A stretch of 64,000 nucleotides of DNA from an uncultured Porphyromonadaceae bacterium (GTDB taxonomy: Bacteria; Bacteroidota; Bacteroidia; Bacteroidales; Muribaculaceae): positions 1 through 64,000 of the forward strand of contig CABUIC010000012.1 of assembly GCA_902491515.1 (NCBI GenBank), in the 5' to 3' direction. The first letter of the stretch is position 1. Each line of letters begins with the position of its first letter. Made by a program: the position numbers and the translations under genes. Below are positions 17,688-26,107 of this stretch, one piece after another. Under the pieces are notes generated by a model, which saw only the letters and a list, made by a program, of their open reading frames with translations, was not told the origin of the DNA and did not search any database.

Positions 17688-17702
17688 CGCACATAATGTG
17701 CG
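17688..17702. promoter_or_regulatory. 7-1-7 palindrome, candidate Fur/Zur-type operator
   Basis: CGCACAT-A-ATGTGCG is a perfect 7-1-7 inverted repeat, the geometry used by Fur, Zur and PerR boxes. It overlaps the expected -33 region of the ATPase-regulator operon, so bound protein would contact the polymerase site. Confidence 0.6.
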
Positions 17703-17792
17703 AAGAATGAAAAAACACAGTTTTTATGGCATACTTTGGAATGCGCTGTGATTTTTTGCGCGCGGGATGCCGAGTAATTGAGAAATTATTGC

Positions 17793-17800
17793 TAACTTTG
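17793..17800 (+). promoter_or_regulatory. Candidate -7 element for the S8 peptidase gene
   Basis: TAACTTTG matches TAnnTTTG and gives a leader of about 45 nt. No clear -33 element is present. Confidence 0.5.
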
Positions 17801-17851
17801 CGCATAAAAGTCTAATTTTACTTCCTTTTTGATTATCACAACACAATCGAT

Positions 17852-20128
17852 ATGAAAAAGCTCATCTTCCTCTCGCTTGCAGCCACGGCGGCGCTGAGCG
17901 CCGGCGCGCAGGGCAAGCTCGACCCCTCGGCGGCCATCCTCGCCTCGAGGACTCTTCAGGCCGAAGTACAGAGCCGCGCCGGCGATGTCAAGGCCCTTCC
18001 GGCTCCCCTCGCCCCCGGCGACAAAGTAGCCGTTATCGTCACTCTCGCTCCCGGCGAGGACGCCTCGTCGCTGGAAGCCCGCGGCTTCGAGGTTCTGACC
18101 ACGCGCGAGGACATGGCCATCGTGCGCATGAGCGCCGCCGAGATGTACGCGGCCTCGGAGATGGACCAGGTCAAGAGCATCACCCTCGGCGTCGAGGCCC
18201 GTCAGCTTCTTTGCCAGGCCAAGACCTACACGGGCGTCAACCCCATCCACGAAGGCTCCTCTGAAGTCGGCGGCAAAGTCTACGACGGCACAGGCACAAT
18301 CGTCGGCCTCATGGACAGCGGCCTCGACATCAACCACCCGAACTTCCTGAAGGCCGACGGCACACCGCGCGCTTCGCGACTCTTCGTGATTACAGGCAAC
18401 GGCGGCGCCATCTCGACCTACGACACGCCCTCCAAAATCTCGGCATACACCACCGACCAGTCGTCGGACACTCACGCCACACACGTGCTCGGCTGCATGG
18501 CCGGAAGCTTCGACGACTACTACACGAAGGTGTCGTTCATCAACACCAGCGGCCGCAACCAGACCAGCAACAACCGCAAGATGAACTCTTTCTCCGACTA
18601 CCGCGGCTCGGCCACCGGCGCCGACATCGCCGCCTGCTGCGGCACCACCGAAGGCACGAACATCCTGCTCGCCGCCGAGAAAATCTACAACTACGCCAAG
18701 AGCCAGGGCAAGCCTGCCGTGATGAACATCTCCCTGGGCCACAACTACGGCCCCCACGACGGCACGGACGCCAACTCGAAGTACCTCGCCAGCATCGGCA
18801 ACGACATGATCATCTGCGTTTCCGCCGGCAACGAGGGCGAGGAGAACATCTCCCTCCACAAGGACTTCAAGGCCGGCGACACCCAGGTCAAGACCTGCCC
18901 CTCCGGCGCAGCCTCCACATCGGGAATGCTGGACATCTGGGGTAGCGACGCCACCATCTACAAGGTGACGTTCCAGATTATCGAGAAGGCCACAGGCAAG
19001 GTAGCCTGGAGCTACACCCTCGACAAGAACCTCAGCTCGGACAAGAACAACCAGAACACGATGGCCGTAATCGCCAGCAGCGTCTACACCGCTCCCGGCT
19101 ACATCCACGACGACGCCTTCGACAAGGCTTTCGGGAACTCCAGCGCCGTGTTCATGATGTCGAACATCGACCCCAACAACAAGCGCTACAACGTGACCGT
19201 GCAGTTCCAGACCGGCAGCGGCACCAGCGGCTACGTTCCCGGTATCGTTGTTGAAGGCACACCCGGCAAGAGCGTGGACCTCTTCCGCATGGGCGGCGCA
19301 ATGTTCAGCAACAACCTCGCAGGCTACTCCAACGGCAACCCCGACTGCTCTATCAACGGCATAGCCACGGCGAAAAACATCATCTCCGTAGGCGCATACG
19401 TGAACGCCACGAAGCTTCCCACCCTCGCAGGCATCGGCACTTACAGAGACACCGAAGGCGCAATCGCCACCTTCTCCTCCTACGGCAAGACCTTCGACGG
19501 GCGCCAGCTTCCCCTCGTGGCAGGCCCCGGCCAGGGCGTTATTTCGTCCTACAGCTCCTACTACACGGCCACCCTCGACTCCAAGGACCCCTCCATCGCT
19601 CAGGCCACGGCCTACGTTGACCGCACCGTCAGCAACCGCAGCCGCCGCTACTACTGGGCCGAGATGTCGGGTACGTCGATGTCGTCGCCTTTCGTGGCCG
19701 GCGTAATCTCCCTCTGGCTCCAGGCCGACCCCACGCTGAAGTACAACGACATCCTGAACGTAATCAACACCACCTCCACCAAGGACGCCCTCACGGCCGC
19801 CGCTCCCGACAAATTCGGCGCAGGCCGCATCAACGCCCTCGCCGGAATCAAGAAAATCCTCAACCTCACAGGCATCTCCGACGTGAAGGTTGACGGCGAC
19901 AACTTCGTTGTTACGCCCACCTTCGGCCGCGGCTTCGAAGTCTTCGCCGCCGGCGCGCGCTCCGTGAGCACCGAGCTCTACTCCATGAGCGGAGCACTCG
20001 TAGCACGGGCCGACGCCTCCGGCGACACAGCCGTCCTCGACGCCTCCGCGGCAGCCCCCGGCGTATACGTTCTCCGCAGCGCCACGGCAAACGGCCGCGT
20101 AGACTCCCGCAAGGTTGTCCTCAAGTAA
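17852..20128 (+). CDS. Secreted subtilisin-like (S8) serine peptidase with C-terminal sorting-type domain
   Basis: An exported endopeptidase of 758 aa. The signal peptide is MKKLIFLSLAATAALSAGAQ, followed by a propeptide-like region to about residue 130. The triad is D155 (VGLMDSGLD), H208 (SDTHATHVLG) and S609 (MSGTSMSSP). About 400 residues separate H208 and S609; this insertion includes a beta-rich segment, as in the large secreted subtilases of Bacteroidetes. The last 85 residues (VEDs such as FEVFAAG, then ELYSMSGALVARAD and PGVYVLRS, ending in RKVVLK) resemble a type IX secretion sorting domain. Its role and substrate are unknown. It has its own promoter and a strong terminator. Confidence 0.9.
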   Translation: MKKLIFLSLAATAALSAGAQGKLDPSAAILASRTLQAEVQSRAGDVKALPAPLAPGDKVAVIVTLAPGEDASSLEARGFEVLTTREDMAIVRMSAAEMYAASEMDQVKSITLGVEARQLLCQAKTYTGVNPIHEGSSEVGGKVYDGTGTIVGLMDSGLDINHPNFLKADGTPRASRLFVITGNGGAISTYDTPSKISAYTTDQSSDTHATHVLGCMAGSFDDYYTKVSFINTSGRNQTSNNRKMNSFSDYRGSATGADIAACCGTTEGTNILLAAEKIYNYAKSQGKPAVMNISLGHNYGPHDGTDANSKYLASIGNDMIICVSAGNEGEENISLHKDFKAGDTQVKTCPSGAASTSGMLDIWGSDATIYKVTFQIIEKATGKVAWSYTLDKNLSSDKNNQNTMAVIASSVYTAPGYIHDDAFDKAFGNSSAVFMMSNIDPNNKRYNVTVQFQTGSGTSGYVPGIVVEGTPGKSVDLFRMGGAMFSNNLAGYSNGNPDCSINGIATAKNIISVGAYVNATKLPTLAGIGTYRDTEGAIATFSSYGKTFDGRQLPLVAGPGQGVISSYSSYYTATLDSKDPSIAQATAYVDRTVSNRSRRYYWAEMSGTSMSSPFVAGVISLWLQADPTLKYNDILNVINTTSTKDALTAAAPDKFGAGRINALAGIKKILNLTGISDVKVDGDNFVVTPTFGRGFEVFAAGARSVSTELYSMSGALVARADASGDTAVLDASAAAPGVYVLRSATANGRVDSRKVVLK

Positions 20129-20153
20129 TTCAGACCGGTTTTCCAGCCATTCC

Positions 20154-20186
20154 GAGCCTCCCGCCCCCGCGGGAGGCTCTTTTTTT
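20154..20186 (+). terminator. Rho-independent terminator of the S8 peptidase gene
   Basis: An 11-bp perfect stem (GAGCCTCCCGC with GCGGGAGGCTC) with a 4-nt loop and a run of T. Confidence 0.88.
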
Positions 20187-20222
20187 GTCGGGAATATATT
20201 TTTTCATTCGGGCAAAAATAAC

Positions 20223-20230
20223 TACTTTTG
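20223..20230 (+). promoter_or_regulatory. Candidate -7 element for the RNA methyltransferase gene
   Basis: TACTTTTG fits TAnnTTTG and lies 22 nt before the chosen ATG at 20253. The -33 region is only a T-rich stretch. Confidence 0.5.
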
Positions 20231-20252
20231 CAGAGAACAATCGACTATTGAA

Positions 20253-21857
20253 ATGACTGACGCCACAGAAATGACATCCGCACCGACTTTCGAGATGGTA
20301 GCCAAGACCTTTCAGGGTCTTGAAGACGTACTTGCCGAGGAGCTCCGCTCGCTCGGCGCCCGGAATGTAGAACCCGGCATACGAATGGTAAGCTTCGAAG
20401 GGGACCTTGCCACACTCTACCGGGCCAACCTCTGCTGCCGCACGGCCCTCCGCATCCTCAAGCCCTTCTACAAATTCCGCGCGTCGGACCCCGACGAGCT
20501 CTACGAGCGCATCAAGGAATACGACTGGGGCACACTCCTGAACCTTGAGAAGACCTTCTCCATCGACACGGTGGCCTTCGGCGAGGAGTTCACCCACACA
20601 CGCTTCGCCACCTACCGCGTGAAGGACGGCATCGTGGACTGGTTCCGCGACCGCTTCGGCGCCGACTGCCGGCCGAAGGTGCGTCTGGAGAACGCCGACG
20701 TCATCCTCAATGTGCATATCCACGGCACGGACGTCACCGTATCCCTCGATTCCTCGGGCGAGAGCCTCCACAAACGCGGCTACCGCCTCGGCGGCCAGAC
20801 AGAGGCACCCATCAACGAGGTGCTCGCCGCAGGCATAATCCTCAAGAGCGGCTATCGCGGCGACGTGCCCTTCGTCGACCCCATGTGCGGCTCCGGCACC
20901 TTCCTTGTGGAGGCCGCGCTCATCGCCGCCAACATTTTCCCCGGAGTCTTCCGTCAGCATTACGCATTCGAAACGTGGCCCGACTTCGACCGCGAGCTTT
21001 TTGAAGAGCTTTACAATGACGACAGCGCCGAGCGCACGCCGGAATTCCCCATCGTCGGGGCCGACATCTCGCCTAAAGCCGTGGCCATCGCCCGGGAGAA
21101 CGTCAAGGGGGCCGGCGTCGGACAATATGTCACGGTCGAAATCCGTCCCGTCAGCCAGTGGGAGGAAGCCCCCCAGCCCGCGGGCATCCTCGTCACCAAT
21201 CCCCCCTACGGGCAACGTATTTCCGCACCCGATATGGAAGCCCTGTACCAGACTATCGGACAGAAGCTCAAGCACGTCTTCACCGGCTACCATGCGTGGA
21301 TAATAGGCTACAAGGACGAGTATTTCCGGGAGATAGGCCTCGCGCCCTCGCAGAAAATGGCCGTGAACAACGGCGGCCTCGACTGCGAGCTCCGCGAATA
21401 CGTCATCTTCGAAGGCTCGAAGCGCGATTTCCGCGCCGCGGGAGGCTCCATAAAGGAAGAGCGCCCCGACTCCCCCACCGATCGGCGCAAAGCCTCCGAC
21501 AAGCGCGACCGCAAACCTTTCGACCGTGGCCGTCAGGGCGGCGACCGCGAGCACAAGTCCTTCGGCCGTGACAGAAAACCCTTCGACCGCGAGCGTAAGC
21601 CCTTCGACAAAGACCGGAAACCCTTCGACCGCGACCGCAAGCGCTTCGACCGCGAAAGCCAAGGGGAGGAACGCGCACCGCGTCACTTCGGCCTCGCAGA
21701 CACCGAGGGCCTTGCAGAAAAACCGCGCCGCAAACTGCGCCTCGACCGCTTCGGACGCGGGCCCCAGATTTCTGCCGACAAGGAGGAAATCGTCAACCGC
21801 CCCTCGGCAAGAGGCTGGCGCCGAAAGAAACAGGACGACTCCACGCCCGAAGAATAA
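20253..21857 (+). CDS. THUMP-domain class I SAM-dependent RNA methyltransferase (RlmL N-half-like)
   Basis: Probably methylates guanine N2 in 23S rRNA. A THUMP RNA-binding domain covers about residues 45-155; the methyltransferase core has the SAM motif DPMCGSGTF near residue 210 and the catalytic NPPYG near residue 318. The start at 20253 follows the promoter and gives MTDATEMTSAPTFEMVAKTF, the usual N-terminal region; upstream codons would lie inside the preceding terminator. The tail from about residue 405 is unusual: repeated R-K-P-F-D-R units, strongly basic, then a lysine/arginine-rich end. Such tails are typical of RNA-binding helicases, not of this enzyme. Confidence 0.88.
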   Translation: MTDATEMTSAPTFEMVAKTFQGLEDVLAEELRSLGARNVEPGIRMVSFEGDLATLYRANLCCRTALRILKPFYKFRASDPDELYERIKEYDWGTLLNLEKTFSIDTVAFGEEFTHTRFATYRVKDGIVDWFRDRFGADCRPKVRLENADVILNVHIHGTDVTVSLDSSGESLHKRGYRLGGQTEAPINEVLAAGIILKSGYRGDVPFVDPMCGSGTFLVEAALIAANIFPGVFRQHYAFETWPDFDRELFEELYNDDSAERTPEFPIVGADISPKAVAIARENVKGAGVGQYVTVEIRPVSQWEEAPQPAGILVTNPPYGQRISAPDMEALYQTIGQKLKHVFTGYHAWIIGYKDEYFREIGLAPSQKMAVNNGGLDCELREYVIFEGSKRDFRAAGGSIKEERPDSPTDRRKASDKRDRKPFDRGRQGGDREHKSFGRDRKPFDRERKPFDKDRKPFDRDRKRFDRESQGEERAPRHFGLADTEGLAEKPRRKLRLDRFGRGPQISADKEEIVNRPSARGWRRKKQDDSTPEE

Positions 21858-21920
21858 GCTCCGGAACGTGGTGAACAGACTATCATATTCATAACAACAC
21901 ATCCAAAACAGCATAACACG

Positions 21921-23216
21921 GTGAACATACTACTCCTCGGCAGCGGCGGCCGCGAAGCGGCTCTCGCATGGAAAATCAGTCAGAGCCCCCTCTGCGGGCA
22001 GCTCTACATCGCCCCCGGCAACGGCGGCACGGGCGCTTTCGGCACCAACCTCCCGGCTTCGCCCCTTGATTTCGACGCCATCGGGCGCATAATCGCGGAA
22101 AAGGCCATCGACATGGTTGTGGTAGGCAACGAAGACCCGCTCGTGGCCGGCATCGTCGACCACTTCCGCGCCATCGCCCCTGCGAAGCCCCTTTTTGTCG
22201 GGCCTTCGCAGGCGGGAGCCATGCTCGAGGCCAGCAAGGACCACGCCAAGCAGTTCATGGCACGCCACGGCATCCCGACTGCCGCTTACCGTACCTTCAC
22301 CCCCGAGACCATTGAGGAAGGCTACGCATTTCTCGAAAGCCTCAAGCCCCCCTACGTCCTCAAGGCCGACGGACTCGCCGCCGGCAAGGGCGTGATTATC
22401 CCCGACACCCTCGACGAGGCTAAGAAGACCCTCGCGGAAATGCTCGCCGGCAAGTTCGGCAAGTCGAGCGCCCGCGTGGTCATCGAGCAGTTCCTCAAGG
22501 GCATCGAGTGCAGCGTCTTCGCCCTCACGGACGGCCACGGCGGCTACCGCCTCCTGCCCGTGGCAAAGGACTACAAGCGCATCGGCGAAGGCGACACAGG
22601 GCTCAACACCGGCGGCATGGGCGCTGTCAGCCCCGTGGTCTTCGCCGACGAGGCCTTCATGCGCAAAGTCGAGGACAGAATAGTGCGTCCCACAGTCGAA
22701 GGGCTCCTCGAGGAAGGCACCGACTACCGCGGATTCATCTTCTTCGGACTCATCGACGTGGAAGGCGAGCCTATGGTCATCGAATACAACGTGCGCATGG
22801 GCGACCCCGAGACGGAGGTCGTCATGCTCCGCGTAGCTTCCGACCTTGTGGAGCTCATGGCCGCGGCCGCCAAGGGCGACCTCGGCACGCTGAAGCTCGA
22901 CATCGACCCCCGCGCGGCGGCCACGGTCATGGCCGTAAGCGGAGGCTACCCCGAATCCTATCCCAAGGGCAAGGAAATCAAGGGCGTGCCCGAGCCCTCG
23001 GAGCGCACCGTGGTCTTCCACGCGGGCACACGCCTCGACGGCCCCGTGCTCGTCACCTCGGGCGGCCGCGTCCTTGCCGTAAGTTCCTACGGCGCTACCC
23101 CTGCGGAGGCTCTGGCGGCTTCCTACGCCACGCTCGACACCATCCGCTTCGACGGCATGTACTTCCGCCGCGACATCGGCCAGGACCTTCTGAAGCTGGC
23201 CGCTGCAAAAGCCTGA
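21921..23216 (+). CDS. purD: Phosphoribosylamine-glycine ligase
   Basis: Second step of purine synthesis: joins glycine to phosphoribosylamine with ATP. The N-terminus ILLLGSGGREAALAWK is the family signature. The ATP-grasp core shows ADGLAAGKGV, the GINTGGMGA-type loop (LNTGGMGAVSPV) and metal-binding EYNVRMGDPETEV. The length of 431 aa is standard. The start codon is GTG at 21921; no upstream ATG fits. The next gene begins 7 nt after the stop. Confidence 0.97.
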   Translation: MNILLLGSGGREAALAWKISQSPLCGQLYIAPGNGGTGAFGTNLPASPLDFDAIGRIIAEKAIDMVVVGNEDPLVAGIVDHFRAIAPAKPLFVGPSQAGAMLEASKDHAKQFMARHGIPTAAYRTFTPETIEEGYAFLESLKPPYVLKADGLAAGKGVIIPDTLDEAKKTLAEMLAGKFGKSSARVVIEQFLKGIECSVFALTDGHGGYRLLPVAKDYKRIGEGDTGLNTGGMGAVSPVVFADEAFMRKVEDRIVRPTVEGLLEEGTDYRGFIFFGLIDVEGEPMVIEYNVRMGDPETEVVMLRVASDLVELMAAAAKGDLGTLKLDIDPRAAATVMAVSGGYPESYPKGKEIKGVPEPSERTVVFHAGTRLDGPVLVTSGGRVLAVSSYGATPAEALAASYATLDTIRFDGMYFRRDIGQDLLKLAAAKA

Positions 23217-23223
23217 CGCGCAG

Positions 23224-24204
23224 ATGAAAACCGCGGCTGTCACAAACTACGTGCACTCGCGCGGCTTCGCGGGCCTCATGCTCGCGCTGAGCCTCGCGGG
23301 AGTCATCGCGGTCTACGTTTCCGGTAATTACGCCCTGATTACCGGCGACAAAGGTTTTGTGCTTCCGTCGGCCAACGAATGGATTTCCCTGCGGCTTCCG
23401 GACTTCGCGGCCTCCCTCGCCGCAAACATCCTGGTTGTGGTCACAGCCGGGCTCATCGCGAAGTTCTTCAACGTCCTTCGCTCGAGCACTTCGCTGCCCC
23501 TGGCACTTTTCGGGGCCTTTCAGCTCGCAACCCCCGGCCTGAGCGCGCAGTTCTACACCGGGTCGGTGCTCGCCGTCCTCGTCTCGGGATGCCTCATGCT
23601 GCTTTTCAGCTGCTACCGTGCGCACATGCGCACACGGCGCATATTCCTGATATTCCTTCTGCTGAGCGCGGCCTGCGCCACGCAATACTGCTACGCGCTT
23701 TACATCCCGGTGTTCCTCCTCGGCTGCGGACAGATGCGCGTGTTCAACGGGCGCACGGCCGTAGCCGCCCTCCTGGGCATTGTCACCCCCTGGTGGCTCA
23801 TGGGCGCCGCAGGGATGCTCTCGGCAGGGACGCTCCGGGTGCCTCAGTTCGTAAGCATCTTCCAGACAATCAATTCCGGCACGGCGGCGCATCTACTTGT
23901 GACCGTAGGCCTAACCGCACTGCTGCTCGTAGGCTGCTTCGTGATGAACGTCATGAAAACAATCGCTTACAACGCCCGCAGCCGTGCGTACAGCGGAGCC
24001 TTCGCCACACTGTCGCTGGCCACTCTGCTCGGCATGGTCCTGGACTTCCGCAACCTGATTTCATACATTCCCCTCCTGAATTTCTGCGCCGCCTATGAGG
24101 TGGCCGGCTACTTCAGCTCGCACCGCGGAGAGCGCACCGGCATCTCAGTGGTCTGCATCGTGCTGATATATATCGTGCTGTACATATGCCAAATCCTGAT
24201 CTGA
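23224..24204 (+). CDS. Polytopic inner-membrane protein of unknown function (possibly DUF6427-like)
   Basis: A 326-aa protein with about eight to ten hydrophobic helices, for example at residues 15-35, 60-80, 108-130, 137-155, 178-200, 220-245 and 300-326, and few conserved charged residues. No transporter motif is recognised. A membrane protein of this size directly behind purD is a familiar Bacteroidetes arrangement (DUF6427), which is the basis of the tentative family name. Its end overlaps the pdxB start by 19 bases, so the two are translationally linked. Confidence 0.7.
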   Translation: MKTAAVTNYVHSRGFAGLMLALSLAGVIAVYVSGNYALITGDKGFVLPSANEWISLRLPDFAASLAANILVVVTAGLIAKFFNVLRSSTSLPLALFGAFQLATPGLSAQFYTGSVLAVLVSGCLMLLFSCYRAHMRTRRIFLIFLLLSAACATQYCYALYIPVFLLGCGQMRVFNGRTAVAALLGIVTPWWLMGAAGMLSAGTLRVPQFVSIFQTINSGTAAHLLVTVGLTALLLVGCFVMNVMKTIAYNARSRAYSGAFATLSLATLLGMVLDFRNLISYIPLLNFCAAYEVAGYFSSHRGERTGISVVCIVLIYIVLYICQILI

Positions 24205-25220
24205 ACATCATAATAGAGGCCAACATCCCCTATATCCGCGGCCTGCTCGAGCCCTACGCATCGAACATCCGCTATCTTCGCGCCGAGGAAATCACCCCGA
24301 AGGCCGTCGAGGACTGCGACGCGCTGATAGTGAGGACACGGACGCGCTGCGACGAGGCCCTGCTCGGACGCTCGCGCTGCCGGCTGGTGGCCACCGCCAC
24401 TATTGGCACCGACCACATCGACCTCCCCTGGTGCGAGAGCCGCGGCATCGTTGTGGTCAACGCCCCTGGCTGCAACGCGCCGGCCGTGGCCCAGTACGTT
24501 TTCGCCTCGCTGATGCGCGTGATATGCAGGCCGCTGAGCTCGTATACGCTGGGCATCGTAGGCGTGGGACACGTGGGCAGCATCGTCGACCGCTGGGCCC
24601 GGGCCCTCGACATGAAGGTGCTCCGCTGCGACCCCTTCCACCCCGACAACGACGGCGGTCCCGGATGGTGCGGCCTTGAGGAAGTGGCGGCCAAAGCCGA
24701 TATCATCACCTTCCACACTCCTCTTACGAAAGAAGGCGCCCACCCGACCTACCATATGGCCGGCGAGACCTTCTTCGACAGCCTCCGGCGCGCGCCCATA
24801 ATCATCAACACGGCCCGTGGCGCCGTCGTCGACACCCCGGCGCTCGTCCGCGCCCTCGACCGCGGGAAAGTCAGCAAGGCCATTATCGACTGCTGGGAAG
24901 GCGAGCCGGACATCTCCCGCGAGCTTCTGGAGCGCGCCGTAATCGCCACGCCGCACATCGCCGGCTACTCCCGCGCCGGGAAAGTCCGTGCCACACAGGT
25001 GGTGGCCGACGCCGTCACCACCCTCTTCTACCTTCCGCGGGTACACCTCTCCGTGCCTGTCCCCCCTGCCTGCGCGCGCGCCGTCACGGCCACGGGCGTG
25101 GCCGCGAGCTACGACCCGGAAGCCGACACCCGCGCCCTCAAGCTCCATCCCGAGAATTTCGAATCCCTGCGCAACAACTACGCCCTGCGCGAAGAAGCGC
25201 CGGAAGGCAACATCGACTGA
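24186..25220 (+). CDS. pdxB: Erythronate-4-phosphate dehydrogenase
   Basis: Second step of the DXP-dependent pyridoxal phosphate pathway; oxidises 4-phosphoerythronate. D-2-hydroxyacid dehydrogenase fold: NAD-binding GIVGVGHVGS near residue 122, and the catalytic Arg (INTARGAVVD), Glu (CWEGEPDI) and His (ATPHIAGYS). ATATIGTDHID is a typical PdxB segment that separates it from other dehydrogenases of this fold. It has 344 aa against about 380 in E. coli. It overlaps the upstream membrane protein gene and is followed 1 nt later by the phospholipase gene. Confidence 0.9.
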   Translation: MPNPDLNIIIEANIPYIRGLLEPYASNIRYLRAEEITPKAVEDCDALIVRTRTRCDEALLGRSRCRLVATATIGTDHIDLPWCESRGIVVVNAPGCNAPAVAQYVFASLMRVICRPLSSYTLGIVGVGHVGSIVDRWARALDMKVLRCDPFHPDNDGGPGWCGLEEVAAKADIITFHTPLTKEGAHPTYHMAGETFFDSLRRAPIIINTARGAVVDTPALVRALDRGKVSKAIIDCWEGEPDISRELLERAVIATPHIAGYSRAGKVRATQVVADAVTTLFYLPRVHLSVPVPPACARAVTATGVAASYDPEADTRALKLHPENFESLRNNYALREEAPEGNID

Positions 25221-25221
25221 C

Positions 25222-26073
25222 ATGAAAAGAATTCTCCTCACGACATTCACGGCGCTCGTCGCCCTCCTCCTCTGCGTCCCCGCGGCCCGGAGCCAGATTC
25301 TGACGACCAAGTCCTTCGAAGCGCTGACCACCGACAGCGTGCTCCGCGACTTCTCGAACCAGCCCTACTTCGGCCTCTACAAGGACAACTACTTCATCTT
25401 CGGCCCCTCCATCGGCCCGAAAGCCACGAAGGAGAACACGAACGTCAAGTTTCAGATATCCATTGCCCAGCGTCTCACCCGGAGTACCCTCCCCTGGGGC
25501 ACTTACCTTTACCTCTTCTACTCGCAGAAGTGCTTCTGGAACGTGCTGGAGAACTCCATGCCCATGACCGACCTGAACTTCAACCCGGGCATAGGCCTTA
25601 CGAAGCCCCTCTTCATCAAGAACCGCTACATCGGCAAGATGTCGCTCATCGTCGAGCACGAGAGCAACGGACGCGACAGCATCCAGAGCCGCTCGTGGAA
25701 CAAAATCTCCCTTGCCGCGCATATCTACGTGATTCCCAATCTCATGGTCCACGGCAAGGTGTGGATTCCCATCGTCGACGGCGAGAACAACCGCGACCTC
25801 CTGAAGTACGCCGGCATCTTCCAGACCGGCATCCAGGTGATGAGCAACGACCGCCGCTTCACCGGGGGCGTGGTCCTCACCAAGCGCCAGGGCTGGAACC
25901 TGAACTTCAACACCACGCTCGAGTTCTGCTGGCGCATCTTCAAGGGCGACAACCAGTATTTCTTCGTACAGTACTACAACGGCTACGGCGAGGGACTGCT
26001 GGCCTACAAGGAGTTCCACTCGCAGCTCCGCGCGGGAATATGCATCAAGCCTAAGCTTTTCAGCGAGTATTGA
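25222..26073 (+). CDS. pldA: Outer-membrane phospholipase A
   Basis: Hydrolyses acyl chains of phospholipids misplaced in the outer leaflet of the outer membrane. The protein has a signal peptide (MKRILLTTFTALVALLLC...ARS) and beta-barrel strands. The active-site block EHESNGRD...SRSWNK gives H146, S148 and N160, the same spacing as His142-Ser144-Asn156 in E. coli OMPLA. The start at 25222 puts the signal peptide at the N-terminus; a longer frame reads back into pdxB. Length 283 aa, near E. coli OMPLA. Together with the psd-pssA genes the window covers phosphatidylethanolamine synthesis and outer-membrane repair, though the loci are separate. Confidence 0.9.
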   Translation: MKRILLTTFTALVALLLCVPAARSQILTTKSFEALTTDSVLRDFSNQPYFGLYKDNYFIFGPSIGPKATKENTNVKFQISIAQRLTRSTLPWGTYLYLFYSQKCFWNVLENSMPMTDLNFNPGIGLTKPLFIKNRYIGKMSLIVEHESNGRDSIQSRSWNKISLAAHIYVIPNLMVHGKVWIPIVDGENNRDLLKYAGIFQTGIQVMSNDRRFTGGVVLTKRQGWNLNFNTTLEFCWRIFKGDNQYFFVQYYNGYGEGLLAYKEFHSQLRAGICIKPKLFSEY

Positions 26074-26103
26074 TTGTAAACTGAAATAAATTGTCTATAT
26101 TTG
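26074..26103 (+). promoter_or_regulatory. Consensus promoter of pyrH, start site at or next to the ATG
   Basis: TTG (26074-26076), 19 nt, then TATATTTG (26096-26103): an excellent match. The ATG begins 4 nt after the -7 element, so the transcript should be leaderless or nearly so. The -33 element begins directly after the pldA stop codon. Confidence 0.7.
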
Positions 26104-26107
26104 CAAT

